Shown here: positions 8,768 through 18,169 of the stretch, one piece after another
Layout of the letters: each line of letters begins with the position of its first letter
Numbering within the stretch: the first letter of the stretch is position 1
Origin: Sphingomonas abietis
GTDB lineage: Bacteria; Pseudomonadota; Alphaproteobacteria; Sphingomonadales; Sphingomonadaceae
Assembly (NCBI RefSeq): GCF_027625475.1
Contig: NZ_CP115174.1
Location: forward strand, 2,205,001 to 2,269,000
Direction: 5' to 3'
Length of the DNA stretch: 64,000 bases
The notes under the pieces: generated by a model
The model's input: the letters and a program-made list of their open reading frames with translations, nothing else
The model's database searches: none
Told to the model about the DNA's origin: nothing
Position numbers and translations under genes: made by a program

Positions 8768-9060
8768 GCCGTTCACCCCGCATACCCCTTTTCGGACCAA
8801 GCCGCCGGTTGGTATGCCAATCAGGAACAGGGCCCGCGCGAGGAATCCGGTGCCAACGAGAATGGCAAGGATGAGGAGCGCATAGACAGGCTCTCAACAA
8901 GTGGACGCCCGGCATGAAGTCGGTCAGACCAAGGACGGTCGGACAGTGACCGTGCGGTGTAGAAGGCTCGGGCGGCGCGAATCTCCAGATGTCGACGCAT
9001 TGCCAGCCACTGGCTGTCGCCGAGATGAGCAAAAAACCGCCCAAAATTGGGTCGAAGACG
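8768..9060 (-). other. Unassigned coding debris
   Basis: No intact frame of convincing quality exists here. One minus-strand frame (about 8795-8885) encodes the hydrophobic string VYALLILAILVGTGFLARAL, and another (about 9000-9055) encodes VFDPILGGFLLISATASGW. They look like pieces of a membrane protein in different frames. No family could be named. Confidence 0.35.
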
Positions 9061-10466
9061 TCAGCACTCTGGCCTGACTTTCGTCGCTGCGCGTGCCAGG
9101 AGCACCGCTACCGCGCAGGAGGCGAGGCGGGTCCGCACACTGTCCGAACGGCTTGTCAGGACGATCGGCGCGCGCGCGCCGAGCACGACGCCCGCCGCGT
9201 CCGCGCCTGCCAGGAAAGAGAGTTGCTTGGCCACCATGTTTCCCGCTTCCAAATCAGGGACCATCAGGATGTCTGCTTTCCCGGCGACGGGCGAGACGAT
9301 GCCTTTCTCCCTCGCCGCCGCCTCGCTGATCGCATTGTCGAAAGCGAGGGGACCATCGATGACGGCTCCGATGATCTGGCCGCGATCGGCCATCTTGCAC
9401 AACGCAGCGGCGTCCAACGTGGTCGGCATCCTAGGATTGACTGTCTCGACCGCCGCGAGCAGCGCAATCTTGGGCAGGGTGATGCCGATCACGTGGGCGA
9501 GGTCGATAGCGTTGCGCAAGATGTCGGCCTTTTCCTCCAGTGTCGGTTCGATGTTGATCGCGGCGTCGGTAATGATGAGCGGTCGGGGGTATCCGGGCAC
9601 CTCCATCAGATAGGCGTGGCTGATCCGCCGGTCAGTGCGTAGCCCCGCCGTCGCCGATACGACAGCTGCCATCAACTCGTCGGTGTGGAGCGAGCCCTTC
9701 ATCAGTAGCTTCGCGTCGCCTGAGCGGACTTGCGCGACCGCCTGGACAGCGGCGGCATGGCTGTGGGGGGTGTCGATAAGGGGGAAGGGCGCGATATCGG
9801 CGTTGGCTTTCCGCGCGGCGGCTTCGATCTTCGCGCGCGGCCCGATCAGGATCGGCGCAATGAATCCGGCCTCGGCGGCCTCCACCGCCGCGGTGATCGC
9901 GTCTGGGCTGCACGGATGGGCGATGGCTGTGGCGAGCGGCTCCCCCGCCCGAGCCAGCTCCGCGAGCCGGCGGAAGTGATCGTGACGGACGATGCGCACT
10001 TCCGGTAGTGCGACGCGCGGGCGGCGCACCTTCGCTGAAGGCGCCTTCACCTCGGCCTGGCCGGTGATAACCGTCTCGCCCTGCTGGTTCACGCATCGGC
10101 AGTCGAGCAGCACAATGTGATGCTCGGGGTGCTTCTCGATCACCGTGACGGCTGCGGTGATCCTGTCGCCGAGGCCTACCGGGTGGCAGAAGCGGAGCGA
10201 TTGCCCCAGATAGATTGTGCCTGGCCCCGGCAACTCGGTGCCGAGGATCGCGGAGATCAGTCCGGCACCCCACATGCCGTGGGCAATCACGTGGTGGAAC
10301 ATGTCCGTCTCGGCATAGGCCAGGTCGAGATGGGCTGGGTTCACGTCTCCCGATACGGCGGCGAAGATCTGGATATCGTCGGCGGTGAGCGCCCGAGTGA
10401 TGCTCGCGGTTTCGCCGATACTGATCTCGTCGAAGGTGCGGTTCTCGATGAGGGGGCGACGTCCAT
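9061..10466 (-). pseudogene. MaoC-like hydratase / phosphate acetyltransferase fusion with lost start frame
   Basis: The N-terminal about 150 residues form a MaoC hotdog domain (DVNPAHLDLAYAET, HVIAHGMWGAGLISAILG) and the rest is a phosphate acetyl/butyryltransferase domain (GFIAPILIGPRAKIEAAA, then LLMKGSLHTDELMAAVV). Fusions of this type are usually annotated as bifunctional enoyl-CoA hydratase/phosphate acetyltransferase, linking acetyl-phosphate and acetyl-CoA. The natural ATG at 10466 has GGAG 9 nt upstream and sits 3 nt after the PHA-synthase-like stop, but it is out of frame with the domain by one base. A missing C in the run at 10452-10456 (plus-strand G5) would restore a start MDVAPLIENRTF. 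The long frame otherwise starts only at 10599 inside the upstream gene, with no family-like sequence. The rest of the gene is intact. Confidence 0.75.
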
Positions 10467-10469
10467 GGT

Positions 10470-11480
10470 TTAGCGCTCCAGTACATAGCTGCCGGACGCG
10501 TCGGCGAGCGGGGGATAGCCCTTGTCCGGCGCGCCGAGCGGGGGCGGCACGACCGGCTCGCCCGAATGATCGCCCAGCCATTCTCCCCAGGCCAGCCACC
10601 AGCTTCCCTCGCGCGGCTCGGCGGCCGCTGCCCAGTCATCCGGTCCGCGGGCGGGGCCGTCTTCCCCGCGCGTGGCCATTCGGTAATGACGATGCGGATG
10701 ACCAGGCTCGGAGACGATGCCGGCGTTGTGACCGCCGCTGGTCAGCACGAAGCGGATCTCGGCGCCGGTGAACATGTGCAGCTTGTGGACCGAGCGCCAC
10801 GGCGCGACATGATCGCGTTCGGTGCCGACCATGAATACGGGTTGCCGGATCGCCGACAGCGATATCGGATGGCTGGCGACCGGATAGCGGCCTTCCGCCA
10901 GATCGTTGTTAAGGAACAGCCGCCGCAGATATTGCGAGTGCATGGCATAGGGCATGCGCGTGCCATCGGCGTTCCAGGCCATCAGGTCGTTCATCGGCTC
11001 GCGCTCGCCCGCCAGATAGGTGGAGAGGATGCGCGACCAGACGAGATCGTTCGATCGCAACATCTGGAAAGCCCCGCCCATCTGGCTGCTGTCGAGATAA
11101 CCCTGCGCACACATCATGCCGTCCAGCAAACGGAGCTGCGCTTCGTCGATGAACAGGCCGAGCTCGCCCGGCTCGCTGAACTCGGTCTGCGCCGCGAACA
11201 GGGTGAGGCTCGCCAGCCGCTCGTCATGGTCGCGCGCCATCGCCGCCGCCGTGATGGCGAGCAGCCGCGCCACCTTGCGCGCGCCCTTGGCGGCCAGTTC
11301 CATCTGTCGACCAGGCGACGAGAGGAGGTGGACCCACCAGTCCGAAGAGGATTGCGCCATCGTCGCGGGTGACAAACCGGAGGTGATCCGAGCTGTTGCG
11401 GCGGAGGTTGCGCGATCCATTATATCGGCCAGCCCGTGGAGCGCATCGGGGGCGGCTCGTTCCGAGGGATTCGCAGTCAT
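10470..11480 (-). pseudogene. PHA-synthase-like protein with a large internal deletion (catalytic Cys lost)
   Basis: The 336-residue frame is open and has a good start (AGGAG 9 nt upstream), but it is far shorter than the roughly 580 residues of related polyhydroxyalkanoate synthases. Residues 1-72 match the family N-terminus (ITSGLSPATMAQSSSDWW, SPGRQMELA). From residue 74 it jumps to the part that normally follows the lipase box: LAITAAAMARDHDERLASLT. About 240 residues, including the G-x-C-x-G-G nucleophile, are gone, with the junction near 11260. The Asp (GTERDHVAPW) and His (TSGGHNAGI) of the triad remain. It should not polymerise hydroxyacyl-CoA. The in-frame deletion could also leave a folded non-catalytic protein. 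Confidence 0.8.
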
Positions 11481-11617
11481 GGCGTTTCACTCCTGGCGTT
11501 GCCGGCCGCACGCCTGCCGTTCGCGGCGCGCTGGCGCACTCCGTAATGTCCCTAGCTCACGAGCGATTCTTGCCACTTGTTTTGCATTCGCAACCGGCCC
11601 GAGCCGGCGCATGACAC

Positions 11618-11635
11618 ATACGTAGGCTTACGCAT
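11618..11635. promoter_or_regulatory. Imperfect 18-bp dyad ATACGTAGG/CTTACGCAT, candidate FixJ-type operator
   Basis: The two 9-bp halves match at 7 of 9 positions when one is inverted. The site lies in the 215-bp divergent region between the PHA-synthase-like gene and the GNAT gene, about 60 bp before the GNAT start. The TACGTAG half resembles the GTAMGTAG element described for rhizobial FixJ, and fixLJ is 3 kb away. Assignment to FixJ is inference. Confidence 0.35.
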
Positions 11636-11642
11636 GTCCGGC
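11628..11642. repeat. 15-bp exact repeat TTACGCATGTCCGGC, copy 2
   Basis: Identical to 8386-8400. It overlaps the right half of the dyad at 11618-11635. Confidence 0.45.
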
Positions 11643-11695
11643 GCCCTGGCCGTCCTCTAGGGGCTTCGGCAGCCTCAGTTTGGAAGGACGGAACG

Positions 11696-12214
11696 ATGGA
11701 TCGGGATATGGATGAGCGGACGACGCGCTCCGGCTTCACGTTCCACGTGCGGACGGCGACGGACATCGACGATCCCTTGCTCGCGGACTTCTTCGCGCAT
11801 GTGAGCGAGGACGATCTGCGCTTCCGCTTCCTGTCCGCAATGCCGCATGTCAGCGAGGCGCAACTGCGCGCGATGACCCATGTCGATCATCGCCATACGG
11901 AATCCTTCGTGGCTTTCACGCAGGATGGATCGCTGCTAGTCGCCACCGCGATGCTCGCCTGCGATCCGGCGCTCGCCCATGCCGAGGTCGCCATCGCGAT
12001 CCGCGCCGATCACAAGGCGCGCGGGATCGGCTGGGAATTGCTCCATTATATCGCCGGTGTCGCGGCTGCGCGCGGCATCCAGACGATCGAATCGCTCGAA
12101 AGCCGGGCGAATCATGCGGCGATCGAGGTGGAGCAGGATTCGGGATTTCGCATGGAGAGTGTTCCCGACGACCCTACCGTCGTGCGCGTGGTCAAGACGC
12201 TGTCGCCGGCATGA
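11696..12214 (+). CDS. GNAT family N-acetyltransferase
   Basis: A 172-residue acetyltransferase resembling the C-terminal GNAT domain of Pat-type protein lysine acetyltransferases (FFAHVSEDDLRFRFLSAMPH). The acetyl-CoA binding segment is IRADHKARGIGWELLHYI. GGAAGGA lies 7 nt before the ATG. Its TGA overlaps the ATG of the L,D-transpeptidase gene, so the two are coupled. The substrate is unknown. In a neighbourhood with UspA, phosphoketolase and phosphate acetyltransferase, a stress- or acetyl-CoA-linked protein acetylase is plausible but unproven. Confidence 0.85.
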   Translation: MDRDMDERTTRSGFTFHVRTATDIDDPLLADFFAHVSEDDLRFRFLSAMPHVSEAQLRAMTHVDHRHTESFVAFTQDGSLLVATAMLACDPALAHAEVAIAIRADHKARGIGWELLHYIAGVAAARGIQTIESLESRANHAAIEVEQDSGFRMESVPDDPTVVRVVKTLSPA

Positions 12215-13188
12215 GGCTTGGTCAGGTCGTCTCCCGCTGCGCCGTCGCCATCGCGGCGGCGTCCGGACTTGCCATGGGCGCATTGGCCCAGGAGGCAGTG
12301 ATCGGAGCCGGGTCGGTCGCGAACGCGATACATGCCCTCAAAGCCGGCGAGTTCCTCTGGGCGCCCGAGGTCGCGCCGAGCGGCCCGGTGCTGGTGATCG
12401 TCAGTATCGAGACCCAACGCGCCAATGTCTATCGCAACGGTGTGCTGATCGGCGTGTCGACCGCCTCCATCGGCAAGGCGGGCCACGAGACGCCGATCGG
12501 CATCTTCACGATCCTCCAGAAGCAGATGGAGCACAAATCCAACCTGTACGACGACGCACCGATGCCGTTCATGCAACGGCTGACCTGGGAGGGTGTGGCC
12601 ATGCATGCCGGCAACCTGCCGGGCTATCCTGCCTCCCACGGGTGCATCCGTCTGCCGCTTGTCTTCGCCTGCGACCTTTACGGCGTGAGCAAGCTGGGCA
12701 TGACGGTGGTCGTCACCGACGGCGCCTCAGTGCCACGGGTGGCGCCGACGCCCGATATTCTGAACGATATGGCTGGTATGGCCGAGACCTCCGATACGGC
12801 CTCCGTCTGGCAGCCGGAGCGCGCGCCAACCGGGCCGCTCTCGATCGTCATCAGCGGGGCTGACAGGCGCCTGCTGGTGCTCCGCAACGGTGTCGTCATC
12901 GGCTCGACCCCCATCTCGATGAAGGAGCCGATCATCGCACCCAAGGCGTTCAGCCTCCGATCGGTGGAGGGAAGCGTGCTTCACTGGATGCAATTGCCTT
13001 TGCCTGGCGAGGCGGTGACGGATGCGGAGCCGGCCGATACATCGAAAATGTGGATCCCCGATCCCTTTCGCCGGAAGCTCGCCGCGATATTGGCCCCCGG
13101 CGCCACGGTGGTCATGACGCCGGATACGCTGGCGCAAGGGGATACCGGCCATGCCCTGACGGTGATCGCCGGGCAGGACGAGAAATAG
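12211..13188 (+). CDS. L,D-transpeptidase (YkuD domain), secreted
   Basis: A 325-residue protein with a signal peptide (cleavage near ALAQ) and a YkuD domain bearing MHAGNLPGYPASHGCIRLP, with His132, His143 and the nucleophile Cys145. Enzymes of this type cross-link peptidoglycan stems or attach proteins to them in the periplasm. The segment after about residue 205 (GPLSIVISGADRRLLVLRNG) repeats the start of the catalytic domain (GPVLVIVSIETQRANVYRNG), so the protein is a tandem of a catalytic and a Cys-less YkuD-like half. It overlaps the GNAT gene by 4 nt and converges on the UspA gene with a 10-nt gap. Confidence 0.85.
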   Translation: MRLGQVVSRCAVAIAAASGLAMGALAQEAVIGAGSVANAIHALKAGEFLWAPEVAPSGPVLVIVSIETQRANVYRNGVLIGVSTASIGKAGHETPIGIFTILQKQMEHKSNLYDDAPMPFMQRLTWEGVAMHAGNLPGYPASHGCIRLPLVFACDLYGVSKLGMTVVVTDGASVPRVAPTPDILNDMAGMAETSDTASVWQPERAPTGPLSIVISGADRRLLVLRNGVVIGSTPISMKEPIIAPKAFSLRSVEGSVLHWMQLPLPGEAVTDAEPADTSKMWIPDPFRRKLAAILAPGATVVMTPDTLAQGDTGHALTVIAGQDEK

Positions 13189-13198
13189 GCCCGGGCCG

Positions 13199-13999
13199 CT
13201 ATTCATGGGCGAGAAGCAGTGGCACGCGCGCCTCGCGGAGCATCGTCCGTGTGGCGCCGCCGAACAGCGCCTCGCGCGTCCTGCTGTGCCCGTATCCGCC
13301 CATCACCAGATAGGCCGGATGTCTGCGGCGACATTGTGTGACGATCATCGAACCAGCTGCCTCGATCAGCGCGTGCCTGGGCAGCGCGTGACTGACGATA
13401 CCGTATCGGGCGAGGTAGGTGACCCCGCTTTCCGCGGGGATGTGAACCGACCCGTCGTCGACCTCGAACAGAGCGATCGAGCGGGCGCGCGTAAGCAGCG
13501 GGATGGCGGCGCGCATCGCCGCGATGCAGGAGCGCGATCCGTCCCACGCGATCATGACATGGCCTTCGACATCGAACCCGTCCAGCGATTCGGGAATCGC
13601 GAGGATCGGCCGTTTCGCGCGGACGATCAGCGCATCGCTGAGTCCGCCGACGCGATGCGTGAGCCCTGATCCGCTGATCGTGCTGGCGACGATGAGATCC
13701 GAGAGCGCGGCCGCGCGCACCAGGCATTCCTCCGGATCGCCGAACGCCTCGATCCAGTCGGCATCCACGCCTTCGAGCGCGAGATAGTCCGCGACCCGCT
13801 GCTGGTTACTCGTTTCCCGCAGGCGTTCGCGCTCGGTTACCACCTGGGCGATCCCGCCGAACGGATCGCCAGCCGGGTCAGGTACGACGAGGTCGATGCA
13901 CACCAGCCGCCCATCGACCGCACGCAGGCTGTCGAGTGCTGCGCGCAGCCGTGCATTCTGGCCGGCATCGTCGTGGACGGGAAGCAGGATCGTTCTCAT
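13199..13999 (-). CDS. Universal stress protein, two-domain UspA type
   Basis: A 266-residue protein starting MRTILLPVHDDAGQN. It spans two Usp-like halves; the second keeps the ATP-binding signature MGGYGHSRTREALFGGATR. Such proteins are cytoplasmic and are often induced by hypoxia or starvation. It lies 15 nt downstream of a paralogue (14015-14812) with a similar end and is likely cotranscribed with it. The two are diverged tandem duplicates. Confidence 0.88.
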   Translation of the reverse strand: MRTILLPVHDDAGQNARLRAALDSLRAVDGRLVCIDLVVPDPAGDPFGGIAQVVTERERLRETSNQQRVADYLALEGVDADWIEAFGDPEECLVRAAALSDLIVASTISGSGLTHRVGGLSDALIVRAKRPILAIPESLDGFDVEGHVMIAWDGSRSCIAAMRAAIPLLTRARSIALFEVDDGSVHIPAESGVTYLARYGIVSHALPRHALIEAAGSMIVTQCRRRHPAYLVMGGYGHSRTREALFGGATRTMLREARVPLLLAHE

Positions 14000-14014
14000 T
14001 GTCCGGTCAGGCTT

Positions 14015-14812
14015 TCAGTGCGCGAGGAAGAGGGGGACGCGTGTTTCCCGAAGCAGCGTTCGCGTAACGCCGCCAAGCAGCGCCTCGCGCAGTCGATTAT
14101 GGCCGTATCCGCCCATCACGATATAGTCAGCCCGGCGATTGCGGACCTCGGCCAGCAATCGCGCGCCGACATCGTCGTTGCGCTCTCGGATGAGATCGAC
14201 AGTCGCCCGCCCGCCATGCCGGGAGAGATAGGCCGCAGCATCCTCGGCCGAGGCGTCACCGCACGGCTTGCCGACTTGCACGATGGTGATCTTTTCCGCC
14301 AGAACGAGAAGCGGCGTCGCAGCGCGCAGCGCGGCGCCCGCCGCGTCGGATCCGTCCCACGCCACGAGTCCGTGGCCCTTCACATCAAGGGACGTCGCCG
14401 TGTCCGGCACCGCGAAGACCGGCGTTTTCGTATCGTGAAGCAAGTGGTCCGCAACGTGGCGCATGTCGGGCGAAAGGATCGTGTCGAGGCCGCGATTGAC
14501 AACAATCAGGTCGGCGAGGGTGGCTTCGCGCGCGAGACACTCGCTGAGTTCGCCGGTTATGTCCCGCCAGTTCCAAGGCACGTCCTCGCGCGCAAGTCGC
14601 GGTTCAAGCCTGCTGCGATTGGCCGATTCCCGCTCGCGCTCGTCCTCAAGGATCATCGCTGTCGCACCATAGAAGTCACCCGCGACGTTCGGCAGAATGG
14701 ACACGTCGAGGCAGTTGAGATGGCCATTCAGCCCACGCGTGAGGTCAAGTGCGACCTGCAGCCGCGCCTCTTGGCCGGGATCATCGTGAACGAGGAGCAG
14801 GATGGTCTTCAT
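14015..14812 (-). CDS. Universal stress protein, two-domain UspA type
   Basis: A 265-residue paralogue of the next gene downstream, starting MKTILLLVHDDPGQEA. The ATG at 14812 has AAAGG 8 nt upstream; the open frame extends 29 codons further without family-like sequence. The nucleotide-binding motif MGGYGHNRLREALLGGVTR is intact. It is first of a two-gene leftward unit, divergent from fixL, so the 176-215 bp between them probably carries oxygen- or stress-responsive promoters. Confidence 0.88.
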   Translation of the reverse strand: MKTILLLVHDDPGQEARLQVALDLTRGLNGHLNCLDVSILPNVAGDFYGATAMILEDERERESANRSRLEPRLAREDVPWNWRDITGELSECLAREATLADLIVVNRGLDTILSPDMRHVADHLLHDTKTPVFAVPDTATSLDVKGHGLVAWDGSDAAGAALRAATPLLVLAEKITIVQVGKPCGDASAEDAAAYLSRHGGRATVDLIRERNDDVGARLLAEVRNRRADYIVMGGYGHNRLREALLGGVTRTLLRETRVPLFLAH

Positions 14813-15027
14813 GTCCGTCGCCTTTGAATGTGTTCGCTTGCTGTATGCGGGGCACCGGGTGCGCGCTCTATCCGTGATGTTACGGAAGGCACGGTCCATC
14901 CGTACAATCCCGGGTGTCAGCCCTGCTCACGACCGCATAGAGGCCGGCGGTTATGGCCAATGCATTCGTCCGAAGGATGGCATAGACCGTGATGACGAAG
15001 TCACTTTGTCGGAAGGAGCGCCACAAC

Positions 15028-16908
15028 TTGCTCTCATGGCCTGAGCGATCGAGCTTGAGCTGCTACGTGATCGCGTTCGGTTTCACGCTTGCAGCTGCGC
15101 TCCTGAGGTTGGCATTGGCGCCTATCCTGCTGGAGCGCGAGCCTTTTCTGTTCTTCGCGGTTTCGGTCGCCGCTGCTTCTTTGTGGTGCGGGTGGCGTCC
15201 TGCGGCGATCGCGGCTTTTCTCTCGGCCGTGACGGGGACATGGTTGTTTCTCGACACGCAGGCCTTGCACGCCGTGGATGTCGTCGAAATCACGGCATTC
15301 CTTTCGACCTGCGCTGCCGTCACCATCGTCGTCGAGATGATGCGGCGATGGCGTGCCCGCGCTGACGCGCATGCAGCCCTTGCGGAAGGGCGTCTCGATG
15401 CGGCGAACCTCCTCGCCGAGGAACTCGACCTGCTGATCGACGGTAGTCAGGGACAGGCCATCTACATGCTCGATCCTGCGGGCCGCGTGACGATCTGGAA
15501 CAAGGGCGCCGAGCGCCTCAAGGGATGGACCGAAGAGGAGGTTGTCGGCCGCTCCGGCGCCATCTTCTATCCCGCCGAGGCGATTGCGGCAGGCAAGCCG
15601 GAAGCCGATTTGACCAGAGCGCGATACGAGCGGCGGTTTGAGGAAGAGGACTGGAGAGTTCGCAAGGACGGCTCCGAGTTTCTCGCAAGCATCTCTTTCA
15701 CCGCGCTCCAGGACGAGACAGGCACACTGCGTGGCTTCGCCAAATATGTGTCCGACATCACTGAGCAACGTGCGGCCGAGCAGGCGTTGCGCTCGAGCGA
15801 GCGGCATCTGCGCTCGATCCTCTCTACCGTCCCGGATGCGATGATCGTGATCGATGAGAAAGGGCTTATCCTCTCGTTCAGCACCGCCGCCGAGCGCCTT
15901 TTCGGTTACAGCGAGGAGGAGGTGCGCGGGGCGAATATCAGCCGATTGATGCCGTCGCCTGATCGAGAGCGACACGATAGCTATCTCCGGCGCTACCTTG
16001 CCACGGGTGAGCGCCGAATTATCGGCATCGGTCGCATCGTTTTCGCACAACGACGGGATGGCACGACCTTTCCCATGGAGCTGTCGGTTGGAGAGGCGTT
16101 CGGCGATGACCAGCGCCTGTTCACCGGTTTCATCCGAGACCTGACCGAGCGTCGACAGGCCGAGGAGCGGCTGGAGGAGGTCCAGTCGGAGTTGATCCAC
16201 GTTTCGCGGATCAGCGCGATGGGCACGATGGCCTCCACGCTCGCGCACGAGCTCAACCAACCCATCACCGCGGTCGCCAATTATGTCGAGGCGGTGCGCG
16301 ATCTGTTGGCCGATCCCGATATGGGCGACATGCCGATGATCCGCGAGGCGCTTGATGACGCCGCGAAGGAGAGCATGCGCGCCGGCCATATCGTCCGGAG
16401 GCTGAGGGACTTCGTCGCGCGGGGAGAGAGTGACAAGACGGTCGAAAAGCTGCCGGCGCTGATCAACGAGGCCGCCGTGCTCGGTCTGATTGGGGCGCGG
16501 GAGAAGGGGGTGCGTCCGCATTTCGATCTCGATCCCGACGCGACGCCCGTGCTTGCCGATCGGGTCCAGATCCAACAGGTGCTGATAAATCTGATCCGCA
16601 ACGCGATCGAGGCCATGGCCTCTACCGCCCAAAAGGAAGTAACGGTCACCAGCCGGAACGACGAGCGCGATATGGTCCGCATCACGGTCAGCGATACCGG
16701 GCCTGGCGTCGATCCGAAGGTCGGCGCACAGCTTTTCACCGCCTTCATCAGCACCAAGAGCGAGGGCATGGGGCTCGGGCTGTCGATCTGTCGCACGATC
16801 GTCGAGGCGAATGGGGGGCGGATTTGGATGGAGCCACGTGATGGCGGTGGTACACATTTTCACTTCACCGTGCAGAAAATGCATATGGAGATCAAAGATG
16901 CCGGATAA
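15028..16908 (+). CDS. fixL: Oxygen-sensing histidine kinase, FixL type
   Basis: The protein has four N-terminal membrane segments, two PAS domains, then HisKA and HATPase domains. The second PAS is the heme type: the run [13 protein letters not shown] carries the proximal His, and [13 protein letters not shown] carries the Arg that in FixL reads the O2 state. The phospho-acceptor His is in [11 protein letters not shown] prefer the TTG at 15028, with GGAAGGAG 9 nt upstream, which gives MLSWPERSS just before the first membrane segment; GTG 14989 and ATG 14992 are in frame but lack a well-placed ribosome site. It overlaps fixJ by 11 nt. The expected role is to phosphorylate FixJ when O2 is low. 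Confidence 0.92.
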   Translation: MLSWPERSSLSCYVIAFGFTLAAALLRLALAPILLEREPFLFFAVSVAAASLWCGWRPAAIAAFLSAVTGTWLFLDTQALHAVDVVEITAFLSTCAAVTIVVEMMRRWRARADAHAALAEGRLDAANLLAEELDLLIDGSQGQAIYMLDPAGRVTIWNKGAERLKGWTEEEVVGRSGAIFYPAEAIAAGKPEADLTRARYERRFEEEDWRVRKDGSEFLASISFTALQDETGTLRGFAKYVSDITEQRAAEQALRSSERHLRSILSTVPDAMIVIDEKGLILSFSTAAERLFGYSEEEVRGANISRLMPSPDRERHDSYLRRYLATGERRIIGIGRIVFAQRRDGTTFPMELSVGEAFGDDQRLFTGFIRDLTERRQAEERLEEVQSELIHVSRISAMGTMASTLAHELNQPITAVANYVEAVRDLLADPDMGDMPMIREALDDAAKESMRAGHIVRRLRDFVARGESDKTVEKLPALINEAAVLGLIGAREKGVRPHFDLDPDATPVLADRVQIQQVLINLIRNAIEAMASTAQKEVTVTSRNDERDMVRITVSDTGPGVDPKVGAQLFTAFISTKSEGMGLGLSICRTIVEANGGRIWMEPRDGGGTHFHFTVQKMHMEIKDAG

Positions 16909-17512
16909 GCGGCTTGTACATATCGTCGATGATGAGGAGGCGATCCGTCGCTCGGCCAGCTTCATGCTCAGGACATCGGGCTTTGCGGTCGAGACCTGGG
17001 AGTCGGGCGTGACCCTGCTCAAGGGAGTCCGTCACGCCGATCAGGGCTGCATACTGCTCGACGTCCGCATGCCGGAGATGGATGGGCTCGAGGTCCAGCA
17101 GGCGCTGGCCGAGCGTGGCGTGACCATGCCGGTCGTGATCCTGACGGGGCACGGCGATGTATCGATCGCGGTACGGGCGATGAAGGCTGGCGCCGTCGAC
17201 TTCATCGAGAAACCGTTCGAGAAGGCCACATTACTCGGGGCGCTCGACGCTGCGTTCGGACGCCTGGAACGCGCCACGCAGCGCGATGAGCGGGCGGCAG
17301 ACGCCACGGTGCTGCTCCAGGCGCTGACGCCGCGTGAGCGCGACGTCCTGGCCGGCCTCGCCAACGGGTTGCCGAACAAGACCATCGCCTATGATCTCGG
17401 CATTTCGGCCCGCACTGTCGAGGTCCATCGGGCCAATCTCATGATCAAATTGGAGGTGCGCAGCCTTTCGGATGCGCTCCGCATCGCCTTCGCCGCCGGC
17501 CTCGGTGCCTGA
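16898..17512 (+). CDS. fixJ: Response regulator, FixJ/NarL type
   Basis: A 204-residue regulator with a receiver domain (Asp55 in [13 protein letters not shown], Lys in FIEKPFEK) and a C-terminal LuxR-type helix-turn-helix ([34 protein letters not shown]). The start at 16898 is set by GGAG 9 nt upstream and by [13 protein letters not shown]; the longer frame runs into fixL. It forms the cognate pair of the overlapping fixL. Targets probably include the neighbouring Crp/Fnr, Usp and phosphoketolase units, by analogy with rhizobial FixLJ-FixK cascades. Confidence 0.93.
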   Translation: MPDKRLVHIVDDEEAIRRSASFMLRTSGFAVETWESGVTLLKGVRHADQGCILLDVRMPEMDGLEVQQALAERGVTMPVVILTGHGDVSIAVRAMKAGAVDFIEKPFEKATLLGALDAAFGRLERATQRDERAADATVLLQALTPRERDVLAGLANGLPNKTIAYDLGISARTVEVHRANLMIKLEVRSLSDALRIAFAAGLGA

Positions 17513-17640
17513 TCTCTGACGGGTCCATGAGTCATATCGACGCGGCCGGGATTTAGCGCTTCGGACGTTCGAGGGCTTCGTTCCGTCCGCTGCTCCATGC
17601 GATGGGATACCACCGGTTCCGTAGCGGCGGGTCGAAACGG

Positions 17641-17666
17641 CCCCCCTGTGCCGGTGCGTCGGGGGG
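17641..17666. terminator. C6/G6 hairpin after fixJ
   Basis: CCCCCC at 17641-17646 pairs with GGGGGG at 17661-17666 around a 14-nt loop, 129 nt past the fixJ stop. No U-run follows, so termination is only possible, not shown. Confidence 0.3.
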
Positions 17667-17693
17667 CGGCAAGAAGGTGCCGTGATCCGGGTG

Positions 17694-17703
17694 TTTACGT
17701 AAA
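17694..17703. promoter_or_regulatory. Palindrome TTTACGTAAA upstream of the receiver gene
   Basis: A perfect 10-bp palindrome 67 bp before the receiver start. It contains the TACGTA core also seen in the dyad at 11618-11635, so both may be sites of the same LuxR-type regulator such as FixJ. This is inference. Confidence 0.35.
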
Positions 17704-17769
17704 TCGCGCCGGCCAGAGCCCCGCTAAGCCGCAAACTGGTATCCCGCCTCTTCTTCCGATCGGACCGTC

Positions 17770-18168
17770 ATGATAGCTCCCACACCCGCCGCATCGCCCT
17801 CGTCGCGCCCTCGCATCCTGCTGGTCGAGGACGACAGCGCGGTGCGGCGTTCGTTGCAGCTCCTTCTGCAGGCGCGCGGCTGGGATGTCCGTGCCCATGC
17901 GAGCGGTGCCACGATGCTCGAAGATCCGGCATGGCGGCAAGCGGCCTGCATGGTCGCCGATTACCAGTTGGCGGGACTGGACGGCTTCGAGGTGCTGGCA
18001 CGCCTGCGCGCGAAGGGCTGGGCCGGCCCGGCGGTCCTGATCACCGCCTATCCGTCCGCCGAACTCACGGACCGCGCGGCGGCCGGTGGTTTTGCCCAGG
18101 TGATCGAGAAGCCGTTTCGTGAAGGCGCGGTCGCCGACGCCGTTGCGCGCCTGACCCGGATGCATTGA
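17770..18168 (+). CDS. Single-domain response regulator (receiver only)
   Basis: A 132-residue receiver domain with the acidic pair in LLVEDDSAVRR, the phospho-acceptor Asp in MVADYQLAGLDG, Thr in LITAYPS and Lys in VIEKPFREG. There is no output domain. It sits 1 nt before the Crp/Fnr gene and is surely coexpressed with it. FixL phosphorylating this protein as a competitor or relay to FixJ is possible; such orphan receivers (FixT-like in effect) are known near FixLJ, but no sequence evidence links them. Confidence 0.85.
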   Translation: MIAPTPAASPSSRPRILLVEDDSAVRRSLQLLLQARGWDVRAHASGATMLEDPAWRQAACMVADYQLAGLDGFEVLARLRAKGWAGPAVLITAYPSAELTDRAAAGGFAQVIEKPFREGAVADAVARLTRMH

Positions 18169-18169
18169 G

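Noticed and set aside
8504..8917. Plus-strand 137-codon frame
   Set aside because: It is antisense to the alcohol dehydrogenase remnant, and its peptide has no family features.
11580..11592. TTGCATTCGCAA as a FixK/Fnr box near the GNAT promoter
   Set aside because: The spacing is TTG-N6-CAA, two bases short of the usual TTG-N8-CAA box, so it is not claimed.
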